Source: Chryseobacterium potabilaquae (GTDB taxonomy: Bacteria > Bacteroidota > Bacteroidia > Flavobacteriales > Weeksellaceae). From it: a DNA stretch of 64,000 nt. The stretch spans positions 1-64,000 of the forward strand of contig NZ_CACVBR010000001.1 in the NCBI RefSeq assembly GCF_902728265.1, written 5' to 3'. Shown piece by piece: positions 52,786 through 63,400 of this stretch; within the stretch, counting starts at the first letter, position 1; each line of letters opens with the position of its first letter. Below the pieces are notes generated by a model. That model saw only the letters and a program-made list of their open reading frames with translations, was not told where the DNA came from and ran no database searches. Made by a program: the position numbers and the translations under genes.

Positions 52786-55233
52786 TTAAAAGTCGACAAA
52801 AACGCTCTTTTTAATGCTTTGATAGGCTGTAATTTCTTTAAACTCTTTTAGACTTATGATTACTTTATCCTTGAATATTTCATAATTTTTTCCTCTCGGC
52901 AGCTTTATAAGTATCTGAAACTGATATAAATTATTAAGCTTTGCAATTTGTGCTCTTTCCGGGCCTAAAACACATTCTTCCGGAAGGTATTTACGTAAAA
53001 CCGAACCTAAAAATTGAGAAGCTCGATTTACTTTATCCTCTCTTCTATGCTTAAGTTCTATCATAATCAGCTTAGTAAAAGGTGGATAGTGAAACTTTTG
53101 TCTTTCTGTAAGAATATATTTGTAGATTTTGGTAGGATTATTTATTTTGATTAACTGAAATACAGAATGTTCAGGATTATATGTCTGGATGAGCACTTTT
53201 CCATTTCCGGAAACTCTTCCTGCTCTTCCTGAGACCTGGGTAATGAGTTGATAAGCTCTTTCTTCCGCCCTAAAATCTTGAATATATAATAAAGAATCTG
53301 CTTTAGGAATGGCTACCAATTCAATATGATCAAAATCTAATCCTTTTGAAATCATTTGGGTTCCTACTACAATATCCGTTTCTTGATTTTCAATTTTTTC
53401 GTAAAGTTTTTCATAAGCAAACTTCTTTCGCATCGAATCAATATCCATTCTATCGACCTCATTATCTGGAAATATTTTAGAAACTTCTTCATGTATTTGC
53501 TCTACTCCGACCCCTCTTTCATTTAAGTTTTCCGAATAGCACTTTGGACAAGTCTTGGGTTTGGAAGCCCGTTGTCCACAATAATGACATTTCATTTCAT
53601 TTGCCATTTTATGATAGGTCATTACTACATCACAATTAGAACAATAGTTTACATATCCACAGGTTTCACATTCTACTACATTGGCATAACCACGGCGGTT
53701 ATGGAGTATAAGAGTCTGCTCTTTATTATCAATCTTTTTTTTGATTTCTTCAATTAATTTAAAAGAAAAATTTCCGGATACATTTTTAGAATCCTGAGCT
53801 TCTTTGAAATTGATAATTTCATATTCAGGGACATTCACATTTCTAAATCTTTCATTCAGAAAAACATATTTCATTTTATCTTTCCTGGCTCTGTAATAGC
53901 TTTCAACCGATGGCGTTGCAGAGCCAAGTATAATTCTTGCGTCATAAAAATCGCCCAATATTAAGGCTGAATCCTTAGCATTAAAATAAGGGGATACTTC
54001 TCTTGGTTTATAAGCAGAATCATGCTCTTCATCTACAATTATCAATCCTAAATTTTGAAAGGGTAAAAACAAAGAATTTCTAGTTCCTATAAGGATTTTA
54101 ATATGATTTTGTTTAATTCTCCTCCATACTTCTACTCTTTCAAAATCAGTGAGTTTTTGGTGATAAAAGCCCAGCTGACGACCATATTTTTTTTCTAACC
54201 GTTGGGTAATCTGCTTAGTAAGAGAAATTTCAGGAAGTAAAAACAATACATTTTTGCCATTATTGATACATTCTTCAATTTTTTCCAAATAAATATGCGT
54301 CTTCCCTGAGGAAGTTATTCCATGGAGAAGAACATTTTTTCGTTCTTCAAAGGCTTCATCAATTTCTTTTTTTGCTATCTTCTGCGATTCCGACAATTCT
54401 TCAATCTCTTCAATCTCTCCATCATAGCTTTCCAATCTATCTTTTTGAATATAATACTCTTCAACAAAGTTTTTCTCGGCTAACGCTTTAAAGTGTGAAC
54501 TTGAAAAATATCCATCCTCAAAGAGTTCAGATTTTTTAATTATTCCTTGCGGATTTTCTGTTTGTTTTTCTAAAATATGAAGAAATAATTCTTTTTGTTT
54601 ACGAGCCTTATTTAATTTTAAAAGAATTTCTGTCAGATTCTGATTGCTTATGACTTCTTCATTTATTTTAACATAGGCCACTTCTTTTACCTTATATTTT
54701 TCGGAAACTTTTTCATCAATCTCAATATATTGAAGATCAATCAAAGAATTAATGGTTTTAACGATCTCTCTTTTTGGAATAAACGCTTCAATATCGGTAA
54801 GATTAATAAGCTGTCGAACTTCCAATGCCTGAATCAAATACATCTCGTGTACATCTAGATTCTCGAAATCAATTTTTATATTAGGCCTCAGCTTCAAGTA
54901 AGTTTCACTTTCAAGTTTGAGTGAAGAAGGAAATGCGAAACGATAAATTTCCCCCAAGCTGCATAAATAATAATTTGAGAGCCAATTCCAGAAATCAATT
55001 TGCTCTTTTGGAACAATCGGATTGTCATCCAAAATATTAATAACCTCTTTTGCAATGAAATTTTCCGGTGCCTGATTATGCAAATCAAAAACAATTCCCG
55101 TATAAATTTTTTTGCCTCCGAAAGGAACCAAAACACGCATTCCAATCTGAATTTCACGTATCATCTCATCTGGAACTTTATACGTAAAAGATCCTTCTAA
55201 ATTTAATGGTAAAACAATTTGAGCGTACTGCAA
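52786..55233 (-). CDS. priA: Primosomal replication protein N' (PriA helicase)
   Basis: 815 aa. N-terminal 3'-end-binding domain (LNLEGSFTYKVPDEM, RVLVPFGGKKIYTGIVFDLH), helicase motifs I GITSSGKTHIYLEKIEE, II LGLIIVDEEHDSAYKPRE, a zinc-binding insert with CETCGYVNYCSNC and KCHYCGQ ... CPKC, and motifs V/VI VGTQMISKGLDFDHIELV and QLITQVSGRAGR. It restarts stalled replication forks. Longer than E. coli PriA (732 aa), as usual in Bacteroidota. Confidence 0.97.
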   Translation of the reverse strand: MQYAQIVLPLNLEGSFTYKVPDEMIREIQIGMRVLVPFGGKKIYTGIVFDLHNQAPENFIAKEVINILDDNPIVPKEQIDFWNWLSNYYLCSLGEIYRFAFPSSLKLESETYLKLRPNIKIDFENLDVHEMYLIQALEVRQLINLTDIEAFIPKREIVKTINSLIDLQYIEIDEKVSEKYKVKEVAYVKINEEVISNQNLTEILLKLNKARKQKELFLHILEKQTENPQGIIKKSELFEDGYFSSSHFKALAEKNFVEEYYIQKDRLESYDGEIEEIEELSESQKIAKKEIDEAFEERKNVLLHGITSSGKTHIYLEKIEECINNGKNVLFLLPEISLTKQITQRLEKKYGRQLGFYHQKLTDFERVEVWRRIKQNHIKILIGTRNSLFLPFQNLGLIIVDEEHDSAYKPREVSPYFNAKDSALILGDFYDARIILGSATPSVESYYRARKDKMKYVFLNERFRNVNVPEYEIINFKEAQDSKNVSGNFSFKLIEEIKKKIDNKEQTLILHNRRGYANVVECETCGYVNYCSNCDVVMTYHKMANEMKCHYCGQRASKPKTCPKCYSENLNERGVGVEQIHEEVSKIFPDNEVDRMDIDSMRKKFAYEKLYEKIENQETDIVVGTQMISKGLDFDHIELVAIPKADSLLYIQDFRAEERAYQLITQVSGRAGRVSGNGKVLIQTYNPEHSVFQLIKINNPTKIYKYILTERQKFHYPPFTKLIMIELKHRREDKVNRASQFLGSVLRKYLPEECVLGPERAQIAKLNNLYQFQILIKLPRGKNYEIFKDKVIISLKEFKEITAYQSIKKSVFVDF

Positions 55234-55386
55234 GGCAATTTTTTAAAACGTAAAATTAAAATTTTCTAAACAGAACTGCAATTATTTCTATGAGCTTGTT
55301 TGAACTTATCTAAAATGGTCTTATTGATATAAATTTAGCTAAGGAAAATTCCATGCAAATATGCCTCATCATAATACAATATAAAA

Positions 55387-55412
55387 AATGGTCGGAATTT
55401 ATTCCGACCATT
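55387..55412 (-). terminator. Terminator of the GEVED-repeat protein gene
   Basis: 12-bp perfect stem AATGGTCGGAAT / ATTCCGACCATT with a two-base loop; U-run on the minus strand, about 100 bases past the stop at 55516. Confidence 0.85.
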
Positions 55413-55515
55413 GCTTGTATCAAAAATCCACCTTTTGGACATTATTAACCATTTTTTGCTATCTAAAAGCCTCTCAAAAGTCACCATATGATTTTTTGAA
55501 GCCGTTTTTCACTAT

Positions 55516-58500
55516 TTAATCTGGACAAGTTTGCTTTTCAATACAATACCATCCCAATGTAGTTCCTCCATCATTGGATGTATACATTTTTAAACATTGA
55601 TTAGTCGTATCATATACCATCATACCTTCCACAAAGTTAGATGGAGAAATACCAATTGGATTACCAGAAATATCAAAAGCCACTCTATTCGGTACAAAAC
55701 CTTTGGTTTTAGATTCTAAAGCAGTCCATGCCCCTTTTCGAACCATTGGCCAATTATCTCCATTGGCTCCTGCTCTTCCCAAAGCTGTAATCCCTAATTT
55801 AGTATCTAAGGTTAATCCAGTGGTAGCAGCAGGCTTATAACAAAAATCATCAGGAGAAATACTACTACAAATATTGTTATACATGTCCAAGATATCCTGA
55901 TCAGACTGCAAAGTATTTGTCACCCTAATATATGCCACATTTGTAGGAGATTGTTCAAGAGGAGCCTGAATATCATCTTTAATAAAAATAAAGTTTCCTG
56001 ATGAAGTCAATTGATAGGTTCCTGAAGCATCATTATAGCCCGATGCCAATACTCCGTTGATATACACTTTCACATATCCAGTCGCTCCATTTCTTGTAAG
56101 AGTTAACAATACATACTCCGTTCCTGAATTGATCAAAAGGTTATTTCCTACATTTCCATTAGGATAGAAATTTAAATTATCTCCCGTTCTATAAATTCCA
56201 GCATCTAATATATTATCCTTTACATCAATAATCCTAACATAATTACGCACGATAGGTTCGTATGGGTTAAATTTAAAATAAATACTAACACTATAATCAT
56301 TATATAAATTACCTGGACCAAAATTAAATCTTAGTCCCGCATTTCTAGCAACATAGTACACATTTCTATTAACATTACATGGCGTAACATTATCGTGAAT
56401 GAAGGCATTCGAATTGTATTCCGTATTGTAAGCAACAGGAACTAATGCTGTGGTATTGTCTTTATCTACCAAATCATCCGTTAATAGAAACTCTTTATCA
56501 ATAATATCCCCTACATTATGAACATCTACTAAAATCTGATAATCTTCAACTTCACCAAAAGGAGTCGTAGAAGCATTTGTGCTATTAGCGCTAGAGGTAG
56601 CCCCATTACCAATACTTCTCTCATCAAGAGTAGCTCCTCCAGAAGCAACCGTTGTAAAATCCTGAAGGTTTTGATCCGAGAGTCTTAATCTTAAATAAAT
56701 ATTTGGCGTTCCAGAGGCAATCTGAGATATTTGAGCAGCTGTCCAATTTAGGCTTAATAAATAATGCCCTCCGCTTAACGTAGTAGTAGTTTCCGCTGCT
56801 TCTCCTACTTGAAATCGCCCATCGCCATTGAGATCGAGCCATCCATACAAGTGTTTTGTCCCGTTTAAAGAAGTCGGAATATTTACCGGTACAGTAAGAC
56901 TAAAGGCAAATCCTGTATTGATTGAAATAAATGATGGTTGTAATGCATCTTCATCAACTAATCCTATTGCGTTATCACCCGTCGTATTATTTTGATTAGA
57001 AGAAATTACTGAAGCAGGTGTAGTTTCAAAATCTATAAGAGATCCTAAGGTAAATCCTGTAAGTGGGGCATGTACTGCAGGTAATGGATTATTATCTTTA
57101 TCGTTTTCGAAAGACGCAGGAGCATCTCCATATTCATAGGTATTCACCACCTCAATTTGATAATCTTCTACCTCACCATCTGAAGGAGCCGAGTGATTCG
57201 TAGCATTTCCCGTTGAAGTTGCTCCATTACCAATACTCCTTTCATCTAAAATAGCTCCTCCTGTAGCTACCGTAGTAAAGTCATTCAAAGATCTATCAGA
57301 GAGTCGTAATCTCATATACAACTTATTTGCACTGGCGACTATTGTGGCTGTTTGAGCAGCCGTCCACGTAAGGGCTTGCATACTGTTTCCTGAGGTTGAA
57401 AATGTATTAGTAGCTACTTCTTCTACCTGAAATTTCCCATCATCATTGAAATCAATCCAACCATATAGATACTTGGTACCTGAAGGGTTAGCAACAGGAA
57501 AATTTAAAACATAAGAAACTCCCTTTCTGATTTGGTTCAAGGAAACATCTATGGCATCCTCTTCCAAACCATCTCCATTCGCACCATTGTTGTCTGCGCC
57601 AGCCGCTACACTATGAGGAGTCGGTTCAACACCAGGAACTATATTTCCTAAGGATAGTCCCGCAAGTGAAATATGACCTGCAGGTACAAAGTTTCCCTCT
57701 TTATCATTATCATAAGAAACCGGTACATCGCCATAATCATAAAAATCTACAGGAAGCTGATAGTCTTCCACTTCACCAAAAGGAGGAATAGCAGCATTCG
57801 CGCTATTAGAACTGGATGTTGCCCCATTACCAATACTTCTCTCATCCAGCGTTGCTCCTCCTGTTGCCACCGTAGTAAAATCTTGTAAATCCAAATTGGA
57901 TAATCGTAATCTTAAATAGATGCTAGGAGTACCAAAAGCAATCTGATTGGTTTGAGCAGCAGTCCATGTGAGCTGAACATTACCTGAAGTAGTAGCAATA
58001 GTCGTAGCTACCTCTCCAGCCTGAAAACGACCGTCTCCATTGAGATCTAGCCAGCCATATAAATATTTGGTACCTGTTAAAGAACTTGGTATGCTTACCG
58101 GCACCGAAAGATGAAATGGTACTCCATGACTCACACTTTCTAAAGAAGTTAAAGCATCTTCATCCGCTAATCCCACTGCATTATCACCAGCAATATTATT
58201 TTCATTGGGAGAAGTGACTGATGCCGGATTTGATTCAAAATCTATAAGAGACCCTAAGGTAAATCCTGTCAAAGGAGCATGCATTCCAGGTAATGGATTA
58301 CTGTCCTTATCATTCTCAAAAGAAACAGGAAGATCCCCATATTCGTAAGTATTCACGACTTCAATTTGATAATCTTCTACTTCACCATTCGCAGGGGTCA
58401 CATAATCGGTAGGATCATTGGTCGAGGTTGCTCCACTACCAATACTTCTTTCATCAAGAGTTGCTCCTCCTGTTGCCACTGTAGTAAAATCATTCAAAGA

Positions 58501-59709
58501 TCTATCAGAGAGTCTTAATCTCATATACAGCTTATTCGCACCTGAAGCTATTGTCGCAGTTTGAACAGCTGTCCAAGTAAGAGTTTGGGTACTGCTTCCT
58601 GAGGTTGAAAATGAAATACTCGCAAATTCTTCGGCCTGAAACTTTCCATCATTATTAAAATCTATCCAACCATATAGGTATTTAGTACCAGAAGGATTAG
58701 TAACAGGAACACTTAAAACATAAGATACTCCTTTCCTGATTTGGTTCAAGGAAACATCTATAGCGTCCTCTTCCAAACCATCTCCATTTGTCCCATTATT
58801 ATCCGCACCATCAGCTACACTGTGAGGAGTGAGCTCGGTACTGGGAAGTAGGCTTCCAAGAGACAATCCGGTAAGCACTGTATGGGCAGCAGGAACATAC
58901 ACACCATCCTTCGTAAAATCATAAAGGGTCGGGGTATCTCCGTAATCAAATATAGCTGAGGTTACACTAGCCCAGCTTCTTCCTACATTGATCCCATCAA
59001 CCTCAAGAGTAGGAGCATTTGATGCATTTCCCTGGTAAAGAAAAGCATACGTTAACGAACCTACATCACCTATAGCTGGAGCTGTTACAATATCAGCGGT
59101 AACAGGCTCTGAAGCAAGGGAAGGATTGACATATAATTTTATCTCATCATTCTGAGCTCCCGTAACAAACTCATATTTAAGAACCAACATAATATTGGTA
59201 TTAAAAGGTCGTACGGTGGTTTCGTATTCCGCAGAAGCCGCTGTTTTTCCAACTCCGAAGCTGAAACCAATACCATTTGAGCGGATATACACACTGGCAT
59301 TAGGACCAGAAGCTCCTAATGCAAAAAAGAAATCACCTATAGCCTGAGCTTGGGATACATTAACGATCAGGGAAGAATAGACTCCCGGATTAGAGACATC
59401 TAAAGAAGCAGAGGTAAAAGAATGGTATACATCCTGTCCACTACTACTTAAACTTACCTTACTTCCGATATTATTTGAGATCGTATTCGGATAAGTAAGA
59501 TTGCCATTCGCAACAATCACGGAAGGGCTTCCTCCTGCTTGTTGGGACCAATGGGCATTAGTCAACAAAGTTCCCGAAGGGTAATTGAAGCTTTCTGTGA
59601 GAAGAGTCTGAGCCTCAGCTCTTCCCATCAAAACTGTTATCACAAAAGAAACAGTCAGACAGAAGCTCCGGATACCGGGATCTAAAAAATTGTATTGTAA
59701 TATTTTCAT
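55516..59709 (-). CDS. Large secreted GEVED-repeat protein with LamG-like domain
   Basis: 1397 aa. Signal peptide ending RAEAQ. Residues ~35-250 form a beta-sandwich domain; then four ~200-residue repeats begin at YGD 256, 457, 659 and 860, each ending in GEVEDY (441, 645, 845, 1052) and carrying an EF-hand-like loop (DFNNDGKFQAEE, DLNGDGRFQAGE) that probably binds calcium. Residues ~1070-1280 look like a concanavalin/LamG-type domain. The C-terminus MMVYDTTNQCLKMYTSNDGG ... CIEKQTCPD has no clear T9SS sorting signal. Such proteins are usually surface adhesins or matrix components. Monocistronic. Confidence 0.88.
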   Translation of the reverse strand: MKILQYNFLDPGIRSFCLTVSFVITVLMGRAEAQTLLTESFNYPSGTLLTNAHWSQQAGGSPSVIVANGNLTYPNTISNNIGSKVSLSSSGQDVYHSFTSASLDVSNPGVYSSLIVNVSQAQAIGDFFFALGASGPNASVYIRSNGIGFSFGVGKTAASAEYETTVRPFNTNIMLVLKYEFVTGAQNDEIKLYVNPSLASEPVTADIVTAPAIGDVGSLTYAFLYQGNASNAPTLEVDGINVGRSWASVTSAIFDYGDTPTLYDFTKDGVYVPAAHTVLTGLSLGSLLPSTELTPHSVADGADNNGTNGDGLEEDAIDVSLNQIRKGVSYVLSVPVTNPSGTKYLYGWIDFNNDGKFQAEEFASISFSTSGSSTQTLTWTAVQTATIASGANKLYMRLRLSDRSLNDFTTVATGGATLDERSIGSGATSTNDPTDYVTPANGEVEDYQIEVVNTYEYGDLPVSFENDKDSNPLPGMHAPLTGFTLGSLIDFESNPASVTSPNENNIAGDNAVGLADEDALTSLESVSHGVPFHLSVPVSIPSSLTGTKYLYGWLDLNGDGRFQAGEVATTIATTSGNVQLTWTAAQTNQIAFGTPSIYLRLRLSNLDLQDFTTVATGGATLDERSIGNGATSSSNSANAAIPPFGEVEDYQLPVDFYDYGDVPVSYDNDKEGNFVPAGHISLAGLSLGNIVPGVEPTPHSVAAGADNNGANGDGLEEDAIDVSLNQIRKGVSYVLNFPVANPSGTKYLYGWIDFNDDGKFQVEEVATNTFSTSGNSMQALTWTAAQTATIVASANKLYMRLRLSDRSLNDFTTVATGGAILDERSIGNGATSTGNATNHSAPSDGEVEDYQIEVVNTYEYGDAPASFENDKDNNPLPAVHAPLTGFTLGSLIDFETTPASVISSNQNNTTGDNAIGLVDEDALQPSFISINTGFAFSLTVPVNIPTSLNGTKHLYGWLDLNGDGRFQVGEAAETTTTLSGGHYLLSLNWTAAQISQIASGTPNIYLRLRLSDQNLQDFTTVASGGATLDERSIGNGATSSANSTNASTTPFGEVEDYQILVDVHNVGDIIDKEFLLTDDLVDKDNTTALVPVAYNTEYNSNAFIHDNVTPCNVNRNVYYVARNAGLRFNFGPGNLYNDYSVSIYFKFNPYEPIVRNYVRIIDVKDNILDAGIYRTGDNLNFYPNGNVGNNLLINSGTEYVLLTLTRNGATGYVKVYINGVLASGYNDASGTYQLTSSGNFIFIKDDIQAPLEQSPTNVAYIRVTNTLQSDQDILDMYNNICSSISPDDFCYKPAATTGLTLDTKLGITALGRAGANGDNWPMVRKGAWTALESKTKGFVPNRVAFDISGNPIGISPSNFVEGMMVYDTTNQCLKMYTSNDGGTTLGWYCIEKQTCPD
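56532..58944 (-). repeat. Four tandem GEVED coding repeats in A-B-A-B order
   Basis: Units start at about 58944 (A), 58341 (B), 57735 (A) and 57132 (B). A units share ADNNGxNGDGLEEDAIDVSLNQIRKG, here split: ADNNG, NGDGLEEDAIDVS; B units share HAPLTGFTLGSLIDFE and LYGWLDLNGDGRFQ. The A-B pair of about 403 codons (1.2 kb) has evidently been duplicated as a block. Confidence 0.85.
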
Positions 59710-60409
59710 GGAAAATTAGTATTAGTATATATGTTTAGTTATTCTACTCTATACCATTCATAGCCTATAAATCAGAGCATTAACATGAAAGGGTAATATG
59801 GGACTGATATTAGGATAATACCTCGAACATATTAATAAACTAGAAGGTAGTATGAATATCTTACTATATGGATGATCAAAAACGGAATACCAGCTTTGTT
59901 GGGCTTCTATCAGAAGAAGCTTTCTCAAAAAGGAAAAAACAATTATTTTTTCTTTCATTATATACAAGGTTAGTTTTGGAAGAAATAAAAACGTTTTCAA
60001 TAAAGTCACGAAAAATCCTGTCGCTTCTTTATTAGAAACAATAATTAATACAGACTATATTTTCTGTATCTATGTAAAATGATTATTTTATCAACAAATA
60101 CCTACCTATCCTGAAAGTCGATTGTAATATATTTTCATCATTTTATTTCTTTATGTATTTAGAATATTATCATACTCCTTATTTACCATAAGCTCAAAAG
60201 AGATATCAATAAAATTGGAATCTTAATATATGTAAATATACGTCATGTATGATATTTTGCCTTCTAAGAGATATAGATTTATAATTAATAAAATTCGAAA
60301 TACTATTTACTTATACATAATGAAAATATTACATACTAAACATAATTAATAATATAAAATTAAGTTTTTATCATTCTTTTGTTTTTCTAATATATAATTT
60401 ATTAATATC
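59710..60409. other. 700-base intergenic region, no supported gene
   Basis: AT-rich stretch between the NRPS gene end and the GEVED gene start. An 83-codon open frame at 59758-60009 (minus) has poor composition and no recognisable features. The GEVED gene promoter must lie here, but no good TAnnTTTG element was found close to its start. Confidence 0.45.
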
Positions 60410-60465
60410 AAGCCTGCTTATACTCTTATCAAATCATAAACTTGTTAAAGAGTTTAAGCAGGCTT
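60410..60465 (-). terminator. Long hairpin downstream of the NRPS gene
   Basis: 18-bp stem with one mismatch (AAGCCTGCTTATACTCTT 60410-60427 with 60448-60465) and a 20-nt loop, 10 bases past the NRPS stop. No U-run follows, so it may be a transcript-stabilising or Rho-linked structure rather than a standard terminator. Confidence 0.6.
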
Positions 60466-60475
60466 AATATATTAA

Positions 60476-63400
60476 CTAGAATACATCATCATTTTTAATA
60501 ATATCTATAACCTTTAGATCTTCTTTTAATATATCTTGATGAGATGCATTAATAGGGTATACTTTTAATAGATTTTGATCCTCAAGTATCTTATCCACAT
60601 TATTATAAGTTAGTTTATGTAAATACTCTGCTAGCAATTGATTTTCTAAATCCTCTTTCAACATCGCTTTTAAGAGTATAGTTTTTGTACATTTTAATTG
60701 AGTAGAAATATTCTGCTTATCAATCAGAAGCTCTGTCATCAGTAAATTTTTAGCCTGTATAAAATAATCACTATCCATAGGAACATGGAATCTTTGACTG
60801 ATCGCTTCATCTGAAAAGGATATCATATTCAATTTCATCAACTCGGAATCTGAATGCTTGAGAATCGTATCCAATAAATAAACTCTAATGTTTTTACAAC
60901 CTCTATTTTCTAATTCTGAAGCGATTTCCAATGCAATCTGACCTCCCAAAGACCATCCTAATAAAATATACTCTTTCTGTTGGCTCTCCTTTTGTATTTT
61001 ATCTATATGATCAAGATAATACATAGCCAAATGGTTGAGGTTATCTATCTTTTCTTCATGATACAAATTGTAAGAATCTACGCCATAACAATGATAATCC
61101 CCATCTAATTGATCTGCAAGTGATTGATACACTTCACAACCCCCTCCTCCTGGGTGAATCATAAACATATTAGGTTTAGTATTTGCATTATTAAGAGAGA
61201 CTACCGGTTTGTATTCCGGCTTAGAGATAATAATAATTGAGGATAATACTCCAATGGTTTTTCCTTGAAAAACATCAGACACTTTTATCCGGACTCCTAA
61301 CTGGTGATTAATCTTACTAATCAATTTGACTGCCATAATACTATTACCTCCCAATCGGAAAAAGTCATCATGTAAACCGATACTTTCAATAGGTAAGCCC
61401 AACAATTCGCTATAGATTGCTACCAGATCTCGCTGAAGAGAAGTCTCTGGTGCAATATATTCTTTATCTCCCGTGAAGTTAGGATCCGGTAAAGCCCTGC
61501 GGTCTAACTTTCCATTTATCGTAAGAGGAAGTTCTTCTAAATGAACATATACAGAAGGAACCATATACTCCGGAAGTAATCCTGATAAATGTACTGACAA
61601 CTCTTCATGATTTAATGCTGCATCTGACACATAATAGCCAACCAAATATTTCAAGCCTGAACTATTCTCCTTTGCCAGTACAACACTTTGACGAATCCCT
61701 TCATAACTCAATAACCCATTCTCTATCTCTCCCAATTCTATCCTATACCCTCGTATTTTTACCTGGAAGTCATTTCTTCCTATATATTCCAAATCTCCAT
61801 TAGCAAGATAACGGACTAAATCTCCTGTTTTATACATACGATCATTATAACCAATCTCTTTCTCTTCTTCGCTTTGAAAGGGATTCAATAGAAAACGCTC
61901 TTTAGTAAGCTCAGGAAGATTCAAATAACCTCTTGATAAACCGGCTCCTCCTATATACAATTCTCCTACGGCTCCTATAGGAACTGGACGTAAGTATTCA
62001 TCCAGTACATAAGTTGCAGTATTGGTAATAGGTTGACCTATATTAAGAGCATTACCATCCTCATGATAATGATGATAAGTAGCACATACCGTGGACTCGG
62101 TAGGACCATACGCATTGATTACATCAACACCTTCTCTTCTATAATATTCCATTACTTCCGGATGAGTAGTATCTCCTGCTACAATAAGGGTATCCAACGG
62201 GAGAATTAATTCTGTAGTAAGTAATATAGGAGGAATCGTAGCTATCTGGATCCTATTTTCAACTATATATCTATGTAATAAACTTAAATCTGTTTGGATT
62301 TCTTTACTTATTAGATGTAAGATATGACCAAACGAAAGAACGGAATAAACATCCCATACATGAGCATCAAAAACATAGTTGGCATACCATAATGCTCTTT
62401 TTTGTGGATCCGAAGAAGAATGAACTGTATTCAAGCTAAATAGAATAGACTGCTGCTCAATTAAATTAACCACATTTCTATGCGCTATCATCACTCCTTT
62501 TGGCTTTCCTGTTGTTCCACTGGTATAAATGACATACGATAAAGCTTCCGGACTTACTTCAGTATTTGGATTATCCGTAGAACAAGTACTCAGTTCAGCT
62601 TTCATTTCTGAACCATTCAGACTTATAATACTCAGGTTTGAAGATGCTGTTTCTGTAGCTGTTAGTTCCTTGTACTCATATAATCTGTCTTTTGTATTCT
62701 CTTCAACGATTACCAATCTAGCCTTGGTATCTCCCAGAATATGTTCTATTCTATCCATAGGATAACTAGAATCCATAGGAACATACGCTCCGCCTGACTT
62801 CAAGACTCCTAAGATTCCAATCAGCATCTGCTCGGATCTTTCTAAACATAATGGAATAAGTTCATCAGGCTGGATTTTGTATGTTTCTAAAAGATAATGA
62901 GCTAACTGGTTTGATTTCTCATTAAGCTCTCTATAGCTTAACTTTACATCTTCATACACCAAAGCAAGATGATCCGGAGTCTTCTCTACCTGTCTTTCAA
63001 ATAATTCATGAAGGGTAGCACTTGTGTCGTATTCTACTCTAGTTGCATTCCAACTATGGATCAGGTCTTGATATTGAAAAGCTGAAACATATGACAATCT
63101 ATCTGTAGTAATAGTAGGATCTTCCAAAAGCTGATCTAACATCAACTCCATACCTTCTAGTACCTGAGACATCATAGCTTCTTCAAATAACAATCCTTCA
63201 TAGTTTAACGTGAGACTCACTTCCTCTCCTCTCTCATACGCAATTAAACTTAAGGGATAATCTACCTTCTCTATAGAATCCCGGAATCGAATATCTAAAT
63301 CCTCAGAAACATCTCCATCGGATATAGGATAATTCTCATACACAAATAAACTGCTGAATAAACGCTCTCCATTATCTTGAAGACTTGATAAACTCTTATC

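Noticed and set aside
59758-60009. 83-codon open frame on the minus strand between the GEVED gene and the NRPS gene
   Set aside because: Composition is unlike a protein (rich in Leu/Ile/Ser/Tyr without pattern), no family resemblance, no promoter or leader signal.
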